Source of the DNA: Desulfohalobiaceae bacterium
GTDB taxonomy: Bacteria; Desulfobacterota; Desulfovibrionia; Desulfovibrionales; Desulfothermaceae
NCBI GenBank assembly: GCA_021737615.1
Contig: JAIPDR010000001.1
Span: forward strand, 1 to 59,669
DNA: 59,669 nucleotides
Reading direction: 5' to 3'
Of this stretch, positions 7,501-16,211 are shown one piece after another; positions within the stretch are counted from its first letter, which is position 1; every line of letters starts with the position of its first letter. The notes under the pieces were generated by a model, which saw nothing but the letters and a program-made list of their open reading frames with translations, made no database searches and was not told where the DNA came from. Both the position numbers and the translations under genes were made by a program.

Positions 7501-8652
7501 ATGGCTATGCCCACCGCGCCCGAGACTCAAAAACAACCGCCGCTCTATTCCCCGTTCCGGGAATTCAGAAAGCGTTTTGCCAAAAACAGGCTGGCGGTGA
7601 GCGGACTGGTGGCCTTTGCTCTTTTTTTCGTTGTGGCCGTGTCCGGAGTCTTCCTGACCACCGGGGAAGACCCGGTCTTCAACCCTTCCCGGGTCAATCT
7701 CCAGAACAAGCTCCTGCCCCCTCTGAGCAGTCCCGGACCAGGCACGGTCAGGCCGGATGAGCGCCCCTTGTTCGACCTCTACCTCCTGGGCACCGATGAA
7801 CTGGGACGGGACGTATTCTCCAGGATGCTGCAGGGAGCCTGGGTCTCGTTGACGGTGGGATTCGTGGCTGTGGGAATATCCGTCCTGGTGGGCATCTTTC
7901 TGGGCGGTCTGGCCGGCTACTTCGGCCCGAAGGTCCTGAGTTTCGCCATGATCATCCGGCTCAGTCTGCTCAGCCTGGGGGCGCTCTTTCTCGTTTTCAG
8001 GCTCTTTCTCCCGGGGCTGAGCCTGATTCTGGCCGGTCTGATCCTTACGTTTCTCTCCGGAAAAGAGCCCTCCTGGGACTCTTCCCCGGCCAGGGTCCTG
8101 AGGCCGTTTTTCAGACTCGGCCAATACGGAATCAGCGTGGATACCCTGATCATGCGTTTCGTGGACATCATGCTCTGCTTCCCCAGCTTTTTCCTGATCT
8201 TGACCGTCATCGCCCTGCTTCCGGCCAGCATCTACAACATCATGGTCGTCATCGGCCTGACCAGCTGGATGGGAACGGCCCGCTTCATCCGGGCCGAATT
8301 TCTATCGCTCAGGGAACAGGACTTCGTCCTCGCGGCCCGGGTCCTGGGCGTGGGCAGCACCCGGATCATCTTCAGGCACATGCTGCCCAATGCCGTGGCC
8401 CCGGTCCTGGTCTCGGCCACCATCGGCATCGCCACCGCCATTTTGACCGAAGCCGGGCTCAGCTTCCTGGGGTTCGGCGTTCCCCCGCCCCAGGCCACCT
8501 GGGGCAATATCCTCTCTCAGGGCAAACAGTACATCTTCGACGCTCCCTGGCTGACCCTGATCCCGGGGTTTTCCATCCTGGTCGTAGTCCTGGCCTTCAA
8601 CCTCTTCGGCGAAGGCCTCAGGGACGCCCTGAACCCGAGGCTTCAGGACTGA
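7501..8652 (+). CDS. OppC/DppC-type ABC transporter permease, orphan, with insertion
   Basis: A 383-residue permease of the peptide/nickel (OppC/DppC) family. The N-terminal OppC segment FAKNRLAVSGLVAFALFF, the periplasmic LGTDELGRDVFSRMLQGAWVS motif (split here for length: LGTDELGRDVFSR) and the ATPase-coupling EAA loop (AARVLGVGSTRIIFRHMLPN, about 278-297) are all present. It is about 80 residues longer than usual because of two extra hydrophobic stretches and a basic linker at about 140-212, between the GGLAGYFG segment and VDTLIMRFVDIML. No OppA, OppB, OppD or OppF gene is nearby, so its partners must be elsewhere. It ends the plus-strand cluster, before a strong terminator. Confidence 0.87.
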   Translation: MAMPTAPETQKQPPLYSPFREFRKRFAKNRLAVSGLVAFALFFVVAVSGVFLTTGEDPVFNPSRVNLQNKLLPPLSSPGPGTVRPDERPLFDLYLLGTDELGRDVFSRMLQGAWVSLTVGFVAVGISVLVGIFLGGLAGYFGPKVLSFAMIIRLSLLSLGALFLVFRLFLPGLSLILAGLILTFLSGKEPSWDSSPARVLRPFFRLGQYGISVDTLIMRFVDIMLCFPSFFLILTVIALLPASIYNIMVVIGLTSWMGTARFIRAEFLSLREQDFVLAARVLGVGSTRIIFRHMLPNAVAPVLVSATIGIATAILTEAGLSFLGFGVPPPQATWGNILSQGKQYIFDAPWLTLIPGFSILVVVLAFNLFGEGLRDALNPRLQD

Positions 8653-8716
8653 CCGCACCGCTTGTCTCTTCCGGGCATCAGTAACTCGGGGGCATTACAA
8701 AAGCATCGGATATCAT

Positions 8717-8748
8717 AAAAAAAAACCGCCTCAAAAGGCGGTTTTTGT
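8717..8748. terminator. Bidirectional Rho-independent terminator
   Basis: An 11-bp perfect stem, AAAAACCGCCT (8721-8731) with AGGCGGTTTTT (8736-8746), and a CAAA loop. The upstream run of A and downstream run of T let it work in both directions. It ends the transport cluster on the plus strand and the RRM gene on the minus strand. Confidence 0.92.
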
Positions 8749-8792
8749 CTACCAGATATTTCACATCACTTTGGATGTGAAAAACGGGGAAT

Positions 8793-9041
8793 CTATGTCC
8801 GGGGTCGTGCTTCGTTGACCTTCAGGTTCCGGCCGTCTAAGTCAGTGCCGTCAAGGGCCTGCATAGCCGTTTTCGCTTCTTGATCATCCATTTCGACAAA
8901 AGCAAAACCGCGAGACCTTCCAGTCTCCCTGTCTGTGATAAGATTAATGGACTTGACTTCTCCATACTGGGTGAACAGATTTTGAATGTCATCCTCGGTG
9001 GACTGAAAGGCCAGATTCCCTACGTACATCTTCTTGGTCAT
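8793..9041 (-). CDS. Small RRM-domain RNA-binding protein
   Basis: An 82-residue protein consisting of one RNA recognition motif. RNP-2 is KMYVGNLAF (about residues 3-11) and RNP-1 is RSRGFAFVEM (about 43-52), with the aromatic residues that stack on RNA intact. The length and form match the bacterial RRM proteins of cyanobacteria and sulfate reducers, which bind single-stranded RNA and are often linked to cold or stress responses. A GGAG motif lies about 13 bases before the ATG. It stands alone, and the bidirectional terminator at 8717-8748 lies just past its stop. Confidence 0.92.
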   Translation of the reverse strand: MTKKMYVGNLAFQSTEDDIQNLFTQYGEVKSINLITDRETGRSRGFAFVEMDDQEAKTAMQALDGTDLDGRNLKVNEARPRT

Positions 9042-9216
9042 AAAACTTCACTTCTCCAAAGAAAAAAATAAAAAATGGCCAACCAATTTGGCCAACAAAA
9101 TATAATATAGTAAGCTTGGAAGCATTTGTCAATGAAATATTTTTCGATTGAGGGTTTTTGATTTTAAAGAAAGAAGAAGCATTTTTTCCGGAGAGCGATA
9201 AAGCACAGCCGGTTTT

Positions 9217-10794
9217 TCACTCGCGCAGCACGCAGCCTTCCAGGGCCTGTCTGGCCAGGCCCGCCCCGGCTTGTTCATACATGTCGTAGGCCGTACAGAT
9301 GCCAAGCCCGGAGAGTTCCTCCACCTCTTCCGGGTACTTGGCAATGGCCGCCACCATGCAGTCAAACCCCAGATTGCGCAGCTGGTGTACCGCAAAGACA
9401 TTGCCCTGGTGATTGGGCATGGCCAGGACGATCAGTTCCAGGTTGATGTCTTTTCTGAGTTTCAGCCAGAATTCGGTGTCCCCGGCGTCTCCCAGGACGA
9501 TCTTCCGCCCTTGGGAGCGGTTCCAGTCCACCCGTTCCGGGGCATGCTCCACACCGCAGATTTCATTGCCGTAAAACTGCCGCAGTTTATCGTAGGCTCC
9601 GCTGCCGATGCGTCCCATGCCGAAGACCACCGCCCGGACCTGGCCCAGTTCTATGGGAGCATCCAGGGGATGGCACCAGTCCCGCTCCAGAAACGAGAGC
9701 CATTGACCGAACTTCTGATAGATGCTTTCTGCAAAAAGGCTGAGGGGCGAGGACAGGGCAAAGCTGATGCTCACGGCCATGGCCATGATCAGGAGCCAGT
9801 CCGGCGGCAGCAGGTCCTGGGTCACGGCCAGGGAGGCCACAATGAGTCCGAATTCGGAAAAATTGGTCAGGGTCAGGGAGGCGAAGAGGCTGGTTCGGGC
9901 CCGCAGGCCGAAACGGCTGACAATAAAATAATAGATGCCGGTCTTGAGAAAAAGGAGCAGGCAGAGCAGGACCGAGATTGCCAGCATGTGCAGGGTGGGC
10001 AGGCCGGTCATGCCGATGGACAGGAAAAATCCCACCAGCATGAGTTCCTTGAAGCCGAAAAGGGCTTTGGACAGCTCCGAGGCCCTGGGATGTCCGGCGA
10101 TTAGGACCCCGACCACCAGGGCGCCCAGATCTGGCTTGAGCCCGACCAGGGCGAAATACTCCGCCCCGACACCCAGGGCGAAGAACAGACCGCAAAGGAT
10201 GAAGAGTTCCCCTCGGCCGGAGAGATCCAGCAGCCGGTAGAGAAGCGGCCGGATAAAGGGCAGAACCAGAACGCTCAAGGCCCAGATGCTGGGGGTTTTG
10301 CCGGCGGATGCGCTCAAGAAGAGCACGGCGAACAAATCCTGCATGATGAGGATGCCGATGGCGATGCGGCCGTAAAAGGCAGTCATGTCCCCTTTGTCTT
10401 CCAGGACTTTCACGGCATAGACCGTGCTGGAAAAGGACAGGGCAAAGCCGAGGACCAGCAGGGCCTGCCACGAGAGGTCCAGAAGCGGGATGCCCAGGTA
10501 CTGTTTTCCCAAGAACAGGACGCCCCAGATGAGCAGGGTGGAGACACACATCTGGGCAGTGGCGCTGCCCCAGATTTCTCCTTTGAGCAGGCCTTTGACA
10601 TCCAGTTTGAGCCCGATGGAAAAAAGGAGCAGGGTGATGCCCAGGTCCGATATAACATCCAGGCCGGCGGGCGGGGCAAAGCCAACGATATTGTAGGCAA
10701 AGCCGGCCAGGAGAAAGCCCACCATGGGGGGCAGTCCGATGCGGGTGAGGGCGAAACCGAAGCCAAAGGCAAAACTGACGAGGATAACGAGCAT
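9217..10794 (-). CDS. Kef-type K+/H+ antiporter with C-terminal RCK (TrkA-N) domain
   Basis: A 525-residue CPA2-family cation/proton antiporter. Residues 1 to about 375 form 11-13 membrane segments with the family's early GLPPMVGFLLAG stretch and LLFSIGLKLD. Residues about 385-510 form a Rossmann RCK domain (VRAVVFGMGRIGSGAYDKL) that would sense NAD(H) or another nucleotide. The organisation is that of KefB/KefC/YbaL, which exchange potassium for protons in stress responses. No KefF/KefG ancillary gene is adjacent. Transported ion and regulation are inferred from the family only. Confidence 0.88.
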   Translation of the reverse strand: MLVILVSFAFGFGFALTRIGLPPMVGFLLAGFAYNIVGFAPPAGLDVISDLGITLLLFSIGLKLDVKGLLKGEIWGSATAQMCVSTLLIWGVLFLGKQYLGIPLLDLSWQALLVLGFALSFSSTVYAVKVLEDKGDMTAFYGRIAIGILIMQDLFAVLFLSASAGKTPSIWALSVLVLPFIRPLLYRLLDLSGRGELFILCGLFFALGVGAEYFALVGLKPDLGALVVGVLIAGHPRASELSKALFGFKELMLVGFFLSIGMTGLPTLHMLAISVLLCLLLFLKTGIYYFIVSRFGLRARTSLFASLTLTNFSEFGLIVASLAVTQDLLPPDWLLIMAMAVSISFALSSPLSLFAESIYQKFGQWLSFLERDWCHPLDAPIELGQVRAVVFGMGRIGSGAYDKLRQFYGNEICGVEHAPERVDWNRSQGRKIVLGDAGDTEFWLKLRKDINLELIVLAMPNHQGNVFAVHQLRNLGFDCMVAAIAKYPEEVEELSGLGICTAYDMYEQAGAGLARQALEGCVLRE

Positions 10795-10895
10795 GTCTGT
10801 CCCTTCGAAAGCTTTCTATCGGAATTCAGGATCTTGGCGCCGAAAAAGGACAGTTAGCAGGTCTGTGCAGGGACGTCAAAAACAATATTTCAACT

Positions 10896-11108
10896 TCATG
10901 CAGCTTCTATAAGAGCTGGATGACATGGATCAAAAAAATAGATTCCTCTCATACGATGCTTCGCTGACCAATGTTTTTGGACATCTTTCTGGTTGAGGCG
11001 GTAGGCTTGGTCCTCTTGCATCTCTTTTTTCTTTGCCAGCCGCGCTTTCTGGTCCTCTGGCACACTCGATCTGAGCAATATTTTTGATCGGGATTTCGGG
11101 GTGTTCAT
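10896..11108 (-). pseudogene. Frameshifted small Cys/basic-repeat protein
   Basis: One frame gives PDQKYCSDRVCQRTRKRGWQ. After a run of A, the next frame continues KKEMQEDQAYRLNQKDVQKH and then WSAKH, ending at the TGA at 10896-10898. Joined, they resemble small proteins with a C-x4-C knuckle followed by Arg/Lys-rich helices that occur in many copies in Deltaproteobacteria, often near recombinases. A one-base slip in the A-rich tract (about 11022-11034) separates the halves, and the true N-terminus is not obvious. I do not know the function of the intact family. Confidence 0.55.
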
Positions 11109-11605
11109 CCGATTATACTTTGCTTATCCTATGGGATAGGAATCAAGCATATGAAAAGAAGAATTGGGTACCACGAATGCTCACGGATGGACACGAATGA
11201 AGAAAGTGATTTTCCAGCCTGCTGATCGCAGGCCGGAAAGCTTCATCCCGCTGTCGCGGGATAAGAGCTTCACCGTCTTTATACCATGCCGCAAGGCGAT
11301 GGCATTTGCCTGCCAGCCTCTTATCGCTGGCAGGCAAAAAAACCTATTCGTGCCTGCCCCGTAGCTCAGCCTTGTGATGGTACTGGGGTCAATTCGTGAG
11401 CATTCGAGGACAACCATCTGCTTTCTTAGATTTTCAAAGTATCAACGGGAATGGACCGTTTTCGCTTCAATCAGGTTTGCAGCTTCATCGATCACCCGCC
11501 GGCCTTGACTCAAGCAGTTTCTCTGCCGCCTCAGCAAACTGAACGAATAAGCCACCGGCAGGGTGTGAAGCGTAGCGTAACACCTGTCCGGCGAACTGAT
11601 AGGTT
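11109..11605. other. Hairpin-rich non-coding stretch
   Basis: About 500 bases without a supportable gene. Three stem-loops follow one another: 11245-11262 (ATCCCGC/GCGGGAT), 11284-11302 (CCATGCC/GGCGATGG, one bulge) and 11305-11338 (12-bp perfect arms TTTGCCTGCCAG/CTGGCAGGCAAA). The left part contains short near-repeats of CACGAATG (11172-11200). The CTGCCAG core recurs in palindromes at 25672-25688 and 26056-26084. Confidence 0.55.
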
Positions 11606-11824
11606 CTATCTTTCCCTTCCTTCTCGAATAATATCCACTATTTCTTGTTTAGTTATATCCGCTTTTATGGAAGGCACATCTAACGGCGAAGAAATATTTT
11701 TTTCCGGAACCAATGCGAAGGTCCTGCCGTCCTTCCTTCGGATTATCACTTTTCCTGTGTTTTCCACTTGGTCAAGAATCATGGCAAGTTTTTGCCGTGC
11801 TTCAGAATATGTATAAACCTGCAT
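11606..11824 (-). CDS. Phd/YefM-type antitoxin
   Basis: A 72-residue protein with the Phd/YefM N-terminal DNA-binding fold (MQVYTYSEARQKLAMILDQV, then VIIRRKDGRTFALVP at about 26-40) and a short charged C-terminal tail that would mask the toxin. It starts one base after the toxin's stop codon region (toxin stop at 11826), so the two are translated together. Antitoxins of this type neutralise the partner and repress their own promoter. The gene order, toxin first, is the reverse of the usual one. Confidence 0.85.
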   Translation of the reverse strand: MQVYTYSEARQKLAMILDQVENTGKVIIRRKDGRTFALVPEKNISSPLDVPSIKADITKQEIVDIIREGRER

Positions 11825-11825
11825 T

Positions 11826-12218
11826 TTAAACCTCCAGGGTCTCGACGTCGAAATTTTGGGCAGATGCCATCAGCTTTCGATCCAGTGTCAATAGTGGCGC
11901 CTTATGTCTGATCGCACAAACCAAAAAATAAGCATCGTATGCATAGATATTGGCCTGTTTTGATAATTTTAATGCCTTAACAAAATCTGGATCGATATAC
12001 CTGATTGGAATGCCATTAAAAATTGATAATCCTTTTCCAGCTTCTGCCAGTGTCAGCCTGTTTTGTTTGAACATAGCCGAAAAGGCGTTGCCAATTTCCC
12101 ATGGGATTGAGCCGGGTCCAATAAGTGCATTTCCTTTTGTCAACTCGATGATCCTTTCACGTACTGGTTCACCGACAATAACCGAAATTAATGCAGAAGT
12201 GTCAATTACGATTTCCAT
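11826..12218 (-). CDS. PIN-domain (VapC-like) ribonuclease toxin
   Basis: A 130-residue PIN-domain protein with the acidic active site complete: Asp6 in VIDTSALI, Glu41 in PWEIGNAF, Asp95 in YAYDAYFLVCA and Asp113 in LLTLDRKLM. VapC-type toxins cleave specific tRNA or rRNA sites with a bound Mg2+. The gene lies directly before a Phd-type antitoxin gene on the minus strand, with a strong sigma-70-like promoter about 30 bases upstream. The intact catalytic residues suggest a functional pair. Confidence 0.88.
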   Translation of the reverse strand: MEIVIDTSALISVIVGEPVRERIIELTKGNALIGPGSIPWEIGNAFSAMFKQNRLTLAEAGKGLSIFNGIPIRYIDPDFVKALKLSKQANIYAYDAYFLVCAIRHKAPLLTLDRKLMASAQNFDVETLEV

Positions 12219-12245
12219 TGGCTACCCGTAGCGATCATTTTTAGA

Positions 12246-12276
12246 CAATTGTACAGCAGTAGTGCAATTTGTCAAG
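12246..12276 (-). promoter_or_regulatory. Promoter/operator of the toxin-antitoxin pair
   Basis: On the minus strand, TTGACA (12270-12275) and TACAAT (12248-12253) are separated by 16 bases, a near-consensus sigma-70 promoter ending about 30 bases before the toxin ATG. An imperfect dyad, GACAAATTG...CAATTGTC, spans both elements with one unpaired base, so a bound antitoxin-toxin complex would block the promoter. The operator role is inference. Confidence 0.7.
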
Positions 12277-12826
12277 ACCCAGGAGGTAGGCCAGGCTCAC
12301 CCAACGTGATCCGCGGTCGGTCAAAGCGCTTGGTTAGCGAGAAGTCAGTCTTCTAATTAAGTCCCTCGATTACATGTCTTTTACGTGCCTCTTTCTGTCA
12401 CTCTCAACAGAAATGAATGTCAACAGGAGCCTGTCCCTTTCTGCGACTATCCAGGCCTTGCCGCCGGCTCCGGAGCAAGGCCTGGCCCCCTTGGACCGGA
12501 CTGTTTTATTCAAGTACCGGACCGCCTGCCGCCGCTACCAGGTCCTGGCCGACATCCGGAAGTAGGCCAATCATGTGGTAAGTGACGTTGTAGGGCTACC
12601 TTTGACCTACAAATCAGGACTGTGATATTCTCTTTATACGATCCAGCCCGGCTTTTCCTGAAAAACCCTGCCGGGAGCAGCAGAAGCGGGGATCTTTGCC
12701 GGCAAAACCAAAATTGGATCTGTATAGAAAAATTTAGCAAAATACCAAAACCTTAGCGCACGAATCCCGGAGTGCAGTTTCCGATTCCGGGGTCAGGCGC
12801 GGATGAGCAAGGAGGAGGAGGACAAG
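12277..12826. other. Non-coding stretch between the TA pair and the aldo/keto reductase
   Basis: About 550 bases in which no gene can be supported; the short open frames show no family features. A small dyad, GTAGG...CCTAC, lies at about 12588-12608. The right end carries the ribosome binding site of the next gene. Confidence 0.4.
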
Positions 12827-13771
12827 ATGTCTTCGGAAATGACCTACCGCAAATTAGGCAAGACCGGGGAGCTGGTCTCAGCCATCGGCCTCGGCGGCTG
12901 GCATCTGGCCCAGAAGTACGTCAGCGAAGACCTGAGCCACCGGATAATTCGCTCGGCCATAGACCGGGGAATTACCTTCCTGGACAATTCCTGGGACTAC
13001 AATGACGGCTGGAGCGAAATCCGGATGGGCCGGGCGCTTCGTGACGGCTACCGCGACAAGGTTTTCCTGATGACCAAGATCGACGGGCGGTCCAGGGCCG
13101 AGGCCGCCCGGCAGCTGGATGAGTCCCTCAAACGCCTGCAGACCGACTGCATCGATCTGGTTCAGCACCATGAGATTATCCGCTACGAAGACCCGTACCG
13201 GGTCTTTGCGGCAGACGGCGCCAACCAGGCCCTCATCGAGGCGCGCCAGGCCGGAAAGCTTCGATATATCGGCTTCACCGGCCACAAGGACCCCGGAATC
13301 CATATGCATATGCTGGAGGTCGCCGCAGATCAGGGCTTTGACTTCGATGCGGTGCAGCTGCCCCTGAACGTAATGGACGCCCACTATCGCAGCTTTGCCC
13401 GAATCGTCGTCCCGGAGCTTCAGGCCCGGGGTATAGGCATCCTTGGAATGAAAAGCATGGGCAACGGGGTCATCCTGCAATCCCGGACGGTCAGCCCGAT
13501 CGAGTGCCTTCACTACGCCCTCAACCTCCCGACATCGACCGTGATCACCGGAATCGACAGCCTGGAGGCCCTGGATCAGGCTTGTGAGGCCGCGCGCACT
13601 TTCCGCCCCTTGAGCCAGGAAGAAGAAAAGAGCCTGCTGGCAAAAACGGCCCAGGCGGCCTCACAGGGCCGCTTCGAACTGTTCAAGACCTCGTCCATCC
13701 ACGACGCGACCGCTTTAAATCCGCACTGGCTCGGAGAGGAGCCCGACCGCGTGCGGCAGTTGATGCCCTGA
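12827..13771 (+). CDS. Aldo/keto reductase
   Basis: A 314-residue NAD(P)H-dependent oxidoreductase with the AKR (beta/alpha)8 barrel. It begins MTYRKLGKTGELVSAIGLGG (after MSSE), and the catalytic tetrad is visible: Asp in ITFLDNSWDY and the adjacent Tyr, Lys in LMTKIDGR and His in LVQHHEII. The cofactor-binding end is PTSTVITGIDSLEALDQ. I place the start at 12827 because the very strong AAGGAGGAGG (12809-12818) has ideal spacing for it. An in-frame ATG at 12803 would put that motif inside the coding region. The substrate is unknown. Unlike electron-bifurcating relatives, it has no C-terminal Cys-rich ferredoxin tail. Confidence 0.9.
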   Translation: MSSEMTYRKLGKTGELVSAIGLGGWHLAQKYVSEDLSHRIIRSAIDRGITFLDNSWDYNDGWSEIRMGRALRDGYRDKVFLMTKIDGRSRAEAARQLDESLKRLQTDCIDLVQHHEIIRYEDPYRVFAADGANQALIEARQAGKLRYIGFTGHKDPGIHMHMLEVAADQGFDFDAVQLPLNVMDAHYRSFARIVVPELQARGIGILGMKSMGNGVILQSRTVSPIECLHYALNLPTSTVITGIDSLEALDQACEAARTFRPLSQEEEKSLLAKTAQAASQGRFELFKTSSIHDATALNPHWLGEEPDRVRQLMP

Positions 13772-13808
13772 AAAGGCCCTGCAAATGCCTTGCTTTTTAT
13801 TGTCCGGA

Positions 13809-16211
13809 TTAATCGGCCGACAGTCTCGGGTAGACCACCAGGGCCAGGATATAGAGCAGCATGGCCGCCCCCATGAGCCAGGCAAAGCCCAGGTGCACGC
13901 AGATAAGGACCGCCAGGAGCGGGCTGATGACCGAGGCGCAGCCGTTCACGGCAAAGGCCCAGGGGGTCCAGGCAGGGGCGCTGTCCTGCAGGGCGCTTAG
14001 CCCGGACGGAAAGGGAATGCCCATGAAAAAGGCCGGCAGTCCGCTCACGGCCAGGCCCATGGCCAGCCGCGCCCACAGGGGCCAGGCCAGACAAGCGGCA
14101 AAAAGAGCGGGAAGAAAAAGGAGGTAGACGAGACAGAGCCCGCTGATGGCGGCAACAGCCGGAAAAAGACCGATTTTCTCGGACCGGCTGCTGCCCAGGC
14201 CGGCGAAGAACAGGATCGAGACCAGGGCCAGGGACACGGCCAGCAAGGGCTGCCCCAAAAGCAGGGTCATTTTCTGCATGAGCCCGATCTCCACGAACAA
14301 AAAGGCCAGGCCCAGGCAGGTGAAGTAGACCAGCCTGCCCGGCCCGGCGCCTCCCCCGGGCCCGCTCCCGGCCAGGCCGACCGGCAGCAGGATGAGCAGG
14401 GTTCCGGCCGCGACCGCCTGGACCAGGGTCAGGATCAGGACCAGGTAGCCCCACTGCAGAAATCCCCCGCCCCGGGTCCGCAGCTGCCAGAGTTCCGGCA
14501 GGGATCTCCAGGTGAAGAAGCGGTTGAAATAGGGGGAAGCGTCAGTGGCCGGCCGGACATGGAACTTGAAGCCCCTGCTGCCCTCTTTTTCCAGGAGGGC
14601 CTGCATCCCGGTCCGCAGTCCGGCGTCCTGGCCCGCCTTTTGATCTGATTTTTGCCCGGCCTGAAGCTCATCGAAAAACAGGACCCGAAAGCCCAGCTTC
14701 TCTCCGAAGGCCTCGAGCCCCTCCCGCTGGCCGGCCTGAAAGCGGCCCTTTTTGACCAGCAGCAGGGCCGTGCTCTGGCTCAGGATCAGGCCCATGCCCG
14801 GCCCGGGATCGCTCTGCCCCAGGGCCAGAAGAGCCTCCCTGGCCGTGGCCGCCAGCTTGAAGGTCTCGGACCACAAAGGGCTCAGCCAGTGGGAGACCAG
14901 GATCAGACCCCCGTCCCTGAGATGATCCAGATAGCTCCTAAAGGCCTGGGTTGTAAAATCGAACTCTTCCTTCAGGGGCTGGCCGCGCAGGGACATCCCC
15001 CTGCCGCCCGGGCTCCAGAGCCGGATGAGGTCGTAAGGGCCGGGCTGGGCCGCCAGGAAGGCCCGCAGGGTCCCGGAAAAGAGATCGACCTCCGGGCTGT
15101 GGTACAGGCCCGCCCCCCCGGCCCCCAGTGTCCGTTTCAAGAGGGAGACCAGGGCCGGATTGTCCTGAACACCGGCAATGGAGGCGGCCGAATGCTGAAG
15201 CCCCTCCAGGATGCAGAGCCCCTGCCCGGCCTGGTTGCAGAGCACCTTTGGGCTGTCCAGGAGACGATAGGCCGCGGCGGTCGGCAGGCAATCCGTGGCC
15301 CCTGGCGAAACCTTTCCTCTTTCCCCCAAGTTGATGACCCCGGCCATCTCCCCGTCCACAAAGAGCCCGAGCTGCTCAGGCAAGTCGGCCGAACAGCGAT
15401 GGCTGAGCCCGGGGGCGTACCTGAAAGGGACCCTGGGCGATTGAACCACACTGACCCGTCCAAAGGGAGTGTCCCTTTCCATGATCTTTTCCGCCTCCGG
15501 CAACAAGAGGGTCCGGGACAAGCCCTTATACTCGGAGGGGACCGGTTCCGGCCAAAGGCCGGGCCAGGCCGTGAGCAGGGCCGCAGCCAGCAGGATACCC
15601 CCCGGCGGCAGAAGCCTGCTGCCTGAAAACAAAACCCGTCCGGCCGAGAGGGCGGCCAGGAGGCCGCATCCCGACAGTACGGCCAGGGCCTGGACCGGGG
15701 TCAGCAGGAAGAGGCTGCCCAGCATCAGCCCGCCTCCGGCGGCGGCCCCGAAGAGGTCGGCCGCGTAGATCCGGCTGATCCTGTAGCGGCCGAAGGTCAG
15801 GGCCAGGCCGATCCCGGTCCCGCCCAGGAAAAAGGGCAGGGCGAAGAGCAGGTACAGTCCCGAGAGGGACAGCCACTGTCCCTTGTCCCAGACCACCTGC
15901 AGGGGGTTGAAGCTGATCCTGCCGGCCAGGCTCAGGCAGACGGGCAGGGAGGCGGCGAACAGGACGCAGCTAAGGAAAAAAGACCAGGAGAACCTGGGCT
16001 GAAGCCGGGTCCGGAATAGACGGAGAAAACTGCCCCCGGCCCCGAGGCCGAGCAGGGCCAGGCTGATGACCATGGAGGCGAAATGGTGCCCGTACATCAG
16101 GGTGAACAGGCGCAGGAGCAGGACCTGGAACCCGAGGAGGGAGCCCGAGACAAGGGCCACGGCCAGAAAGAGGCCCGGGGGAGGATGAGCTTCCCGGGAC
16201 ATGGCGCTCAA
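13809..16211 (-). CDS. Spermidine-synthase-like multi-pass membrane protein
   Basis: An 800-residue protein with membrane segments at the N-terminus (about 10-240) and C-terminus (about 570-800) and a soluble middle domain (about 245-560) resembling the Rossmann fold of spermidine synthases. The C-terminal segment LAFLFVEIGLMQKMTLLLG is typical of the large membrane-embedded SpeE-like proteins of Deltaproteobacteria. The glycine-rich SAM loop is weak (LCILEGLQHS in place of the usual acidic GGGxG), so polyamine synthesis is doubtful. The ATG overlaps the stop of the pcm gene (ATGA, 16208-16211), which implies translational coupling. True function unknown. Confidence 0.75.
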   Translation of the reverse strand: MSAMSREAHPPPGLFLAVALVSGSLLGFQVLLLRLFTLMYGHHFASMVISLALLGLGAGGSFLRLFRTRLQPRFSWSFFLSCVLFAASLPVCLSLAGRISFNPLQVVWDKGQWLSLSGLYLLFALPFFLGGTGIGLALTFGRYRISRIYAADLFGAAAGGGLMLGSLFLLTPVQALAVLSGCGLLAALSAGRVLFSGSRLLPPGGILLAAALLTAWPGLWPEPVPSEYKGLSRTLLLPEAEKIMERDTPFGRVSVVQSPRVPFRYAPGLSHRCSADLPEQLGLFVDGEMAGVINLGERGKVSPGATDCLPTAAAYRLLDSPKVLCNQAGQGLCILEGLQHSAASIAGVQDNPALVSLLKRTLGAGGAGLYHSPEVDLFSGTLRAFLAAQPGPYDLIRLWSPGGRGMSLRGQPLKEEFDFTTQAFRSYLDHLRDGGLILVSHWLSPLWSETFKLAATAREALLALGQSDPGPGMGLILSQSTALLLVKKGRFQAGQREGLEAFGEKLGFRVLFFDELQAGQKSDQKAGQDAGLRTGMQALLEKEGSRGFKFHVRPATDASPYFNRFFTWRSLPELWQLRTRGGGFLQWGYLVLILTLVQAVAAGTLLILLPVGLAGSGPGGGAGPGRLVYFTCLGLAFLFVEIGLMQKMTLLLGQPLLAVSLALVSILFFAGLGSSRSEKIGLFPAVAAISGLCLVYLLFLPALFAACLAWPLWARLAMGLAVSGLPAFFMGIPFPSGLSALQDSAPAWTPWAFAVNGCASVISPLLAVLICVHLGFAWLMGAAMLLYILALVVYPRLSAD

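Noticed and set aside
11164-11430. CRISPR array or tRNA fragments in the hairpin-rich stretch
   Set aside because: The short repeats are unequal and not regularly spaced, and no cloverleaf can be formed.
14652-15626. 324-codon plus-strand frame opposite the SpeE-like gene
   Set aside because: Gln/Gly/Pro-rich antisense shadow in GC-rich sequence; the minus-strand membrane protein accounts for the region.
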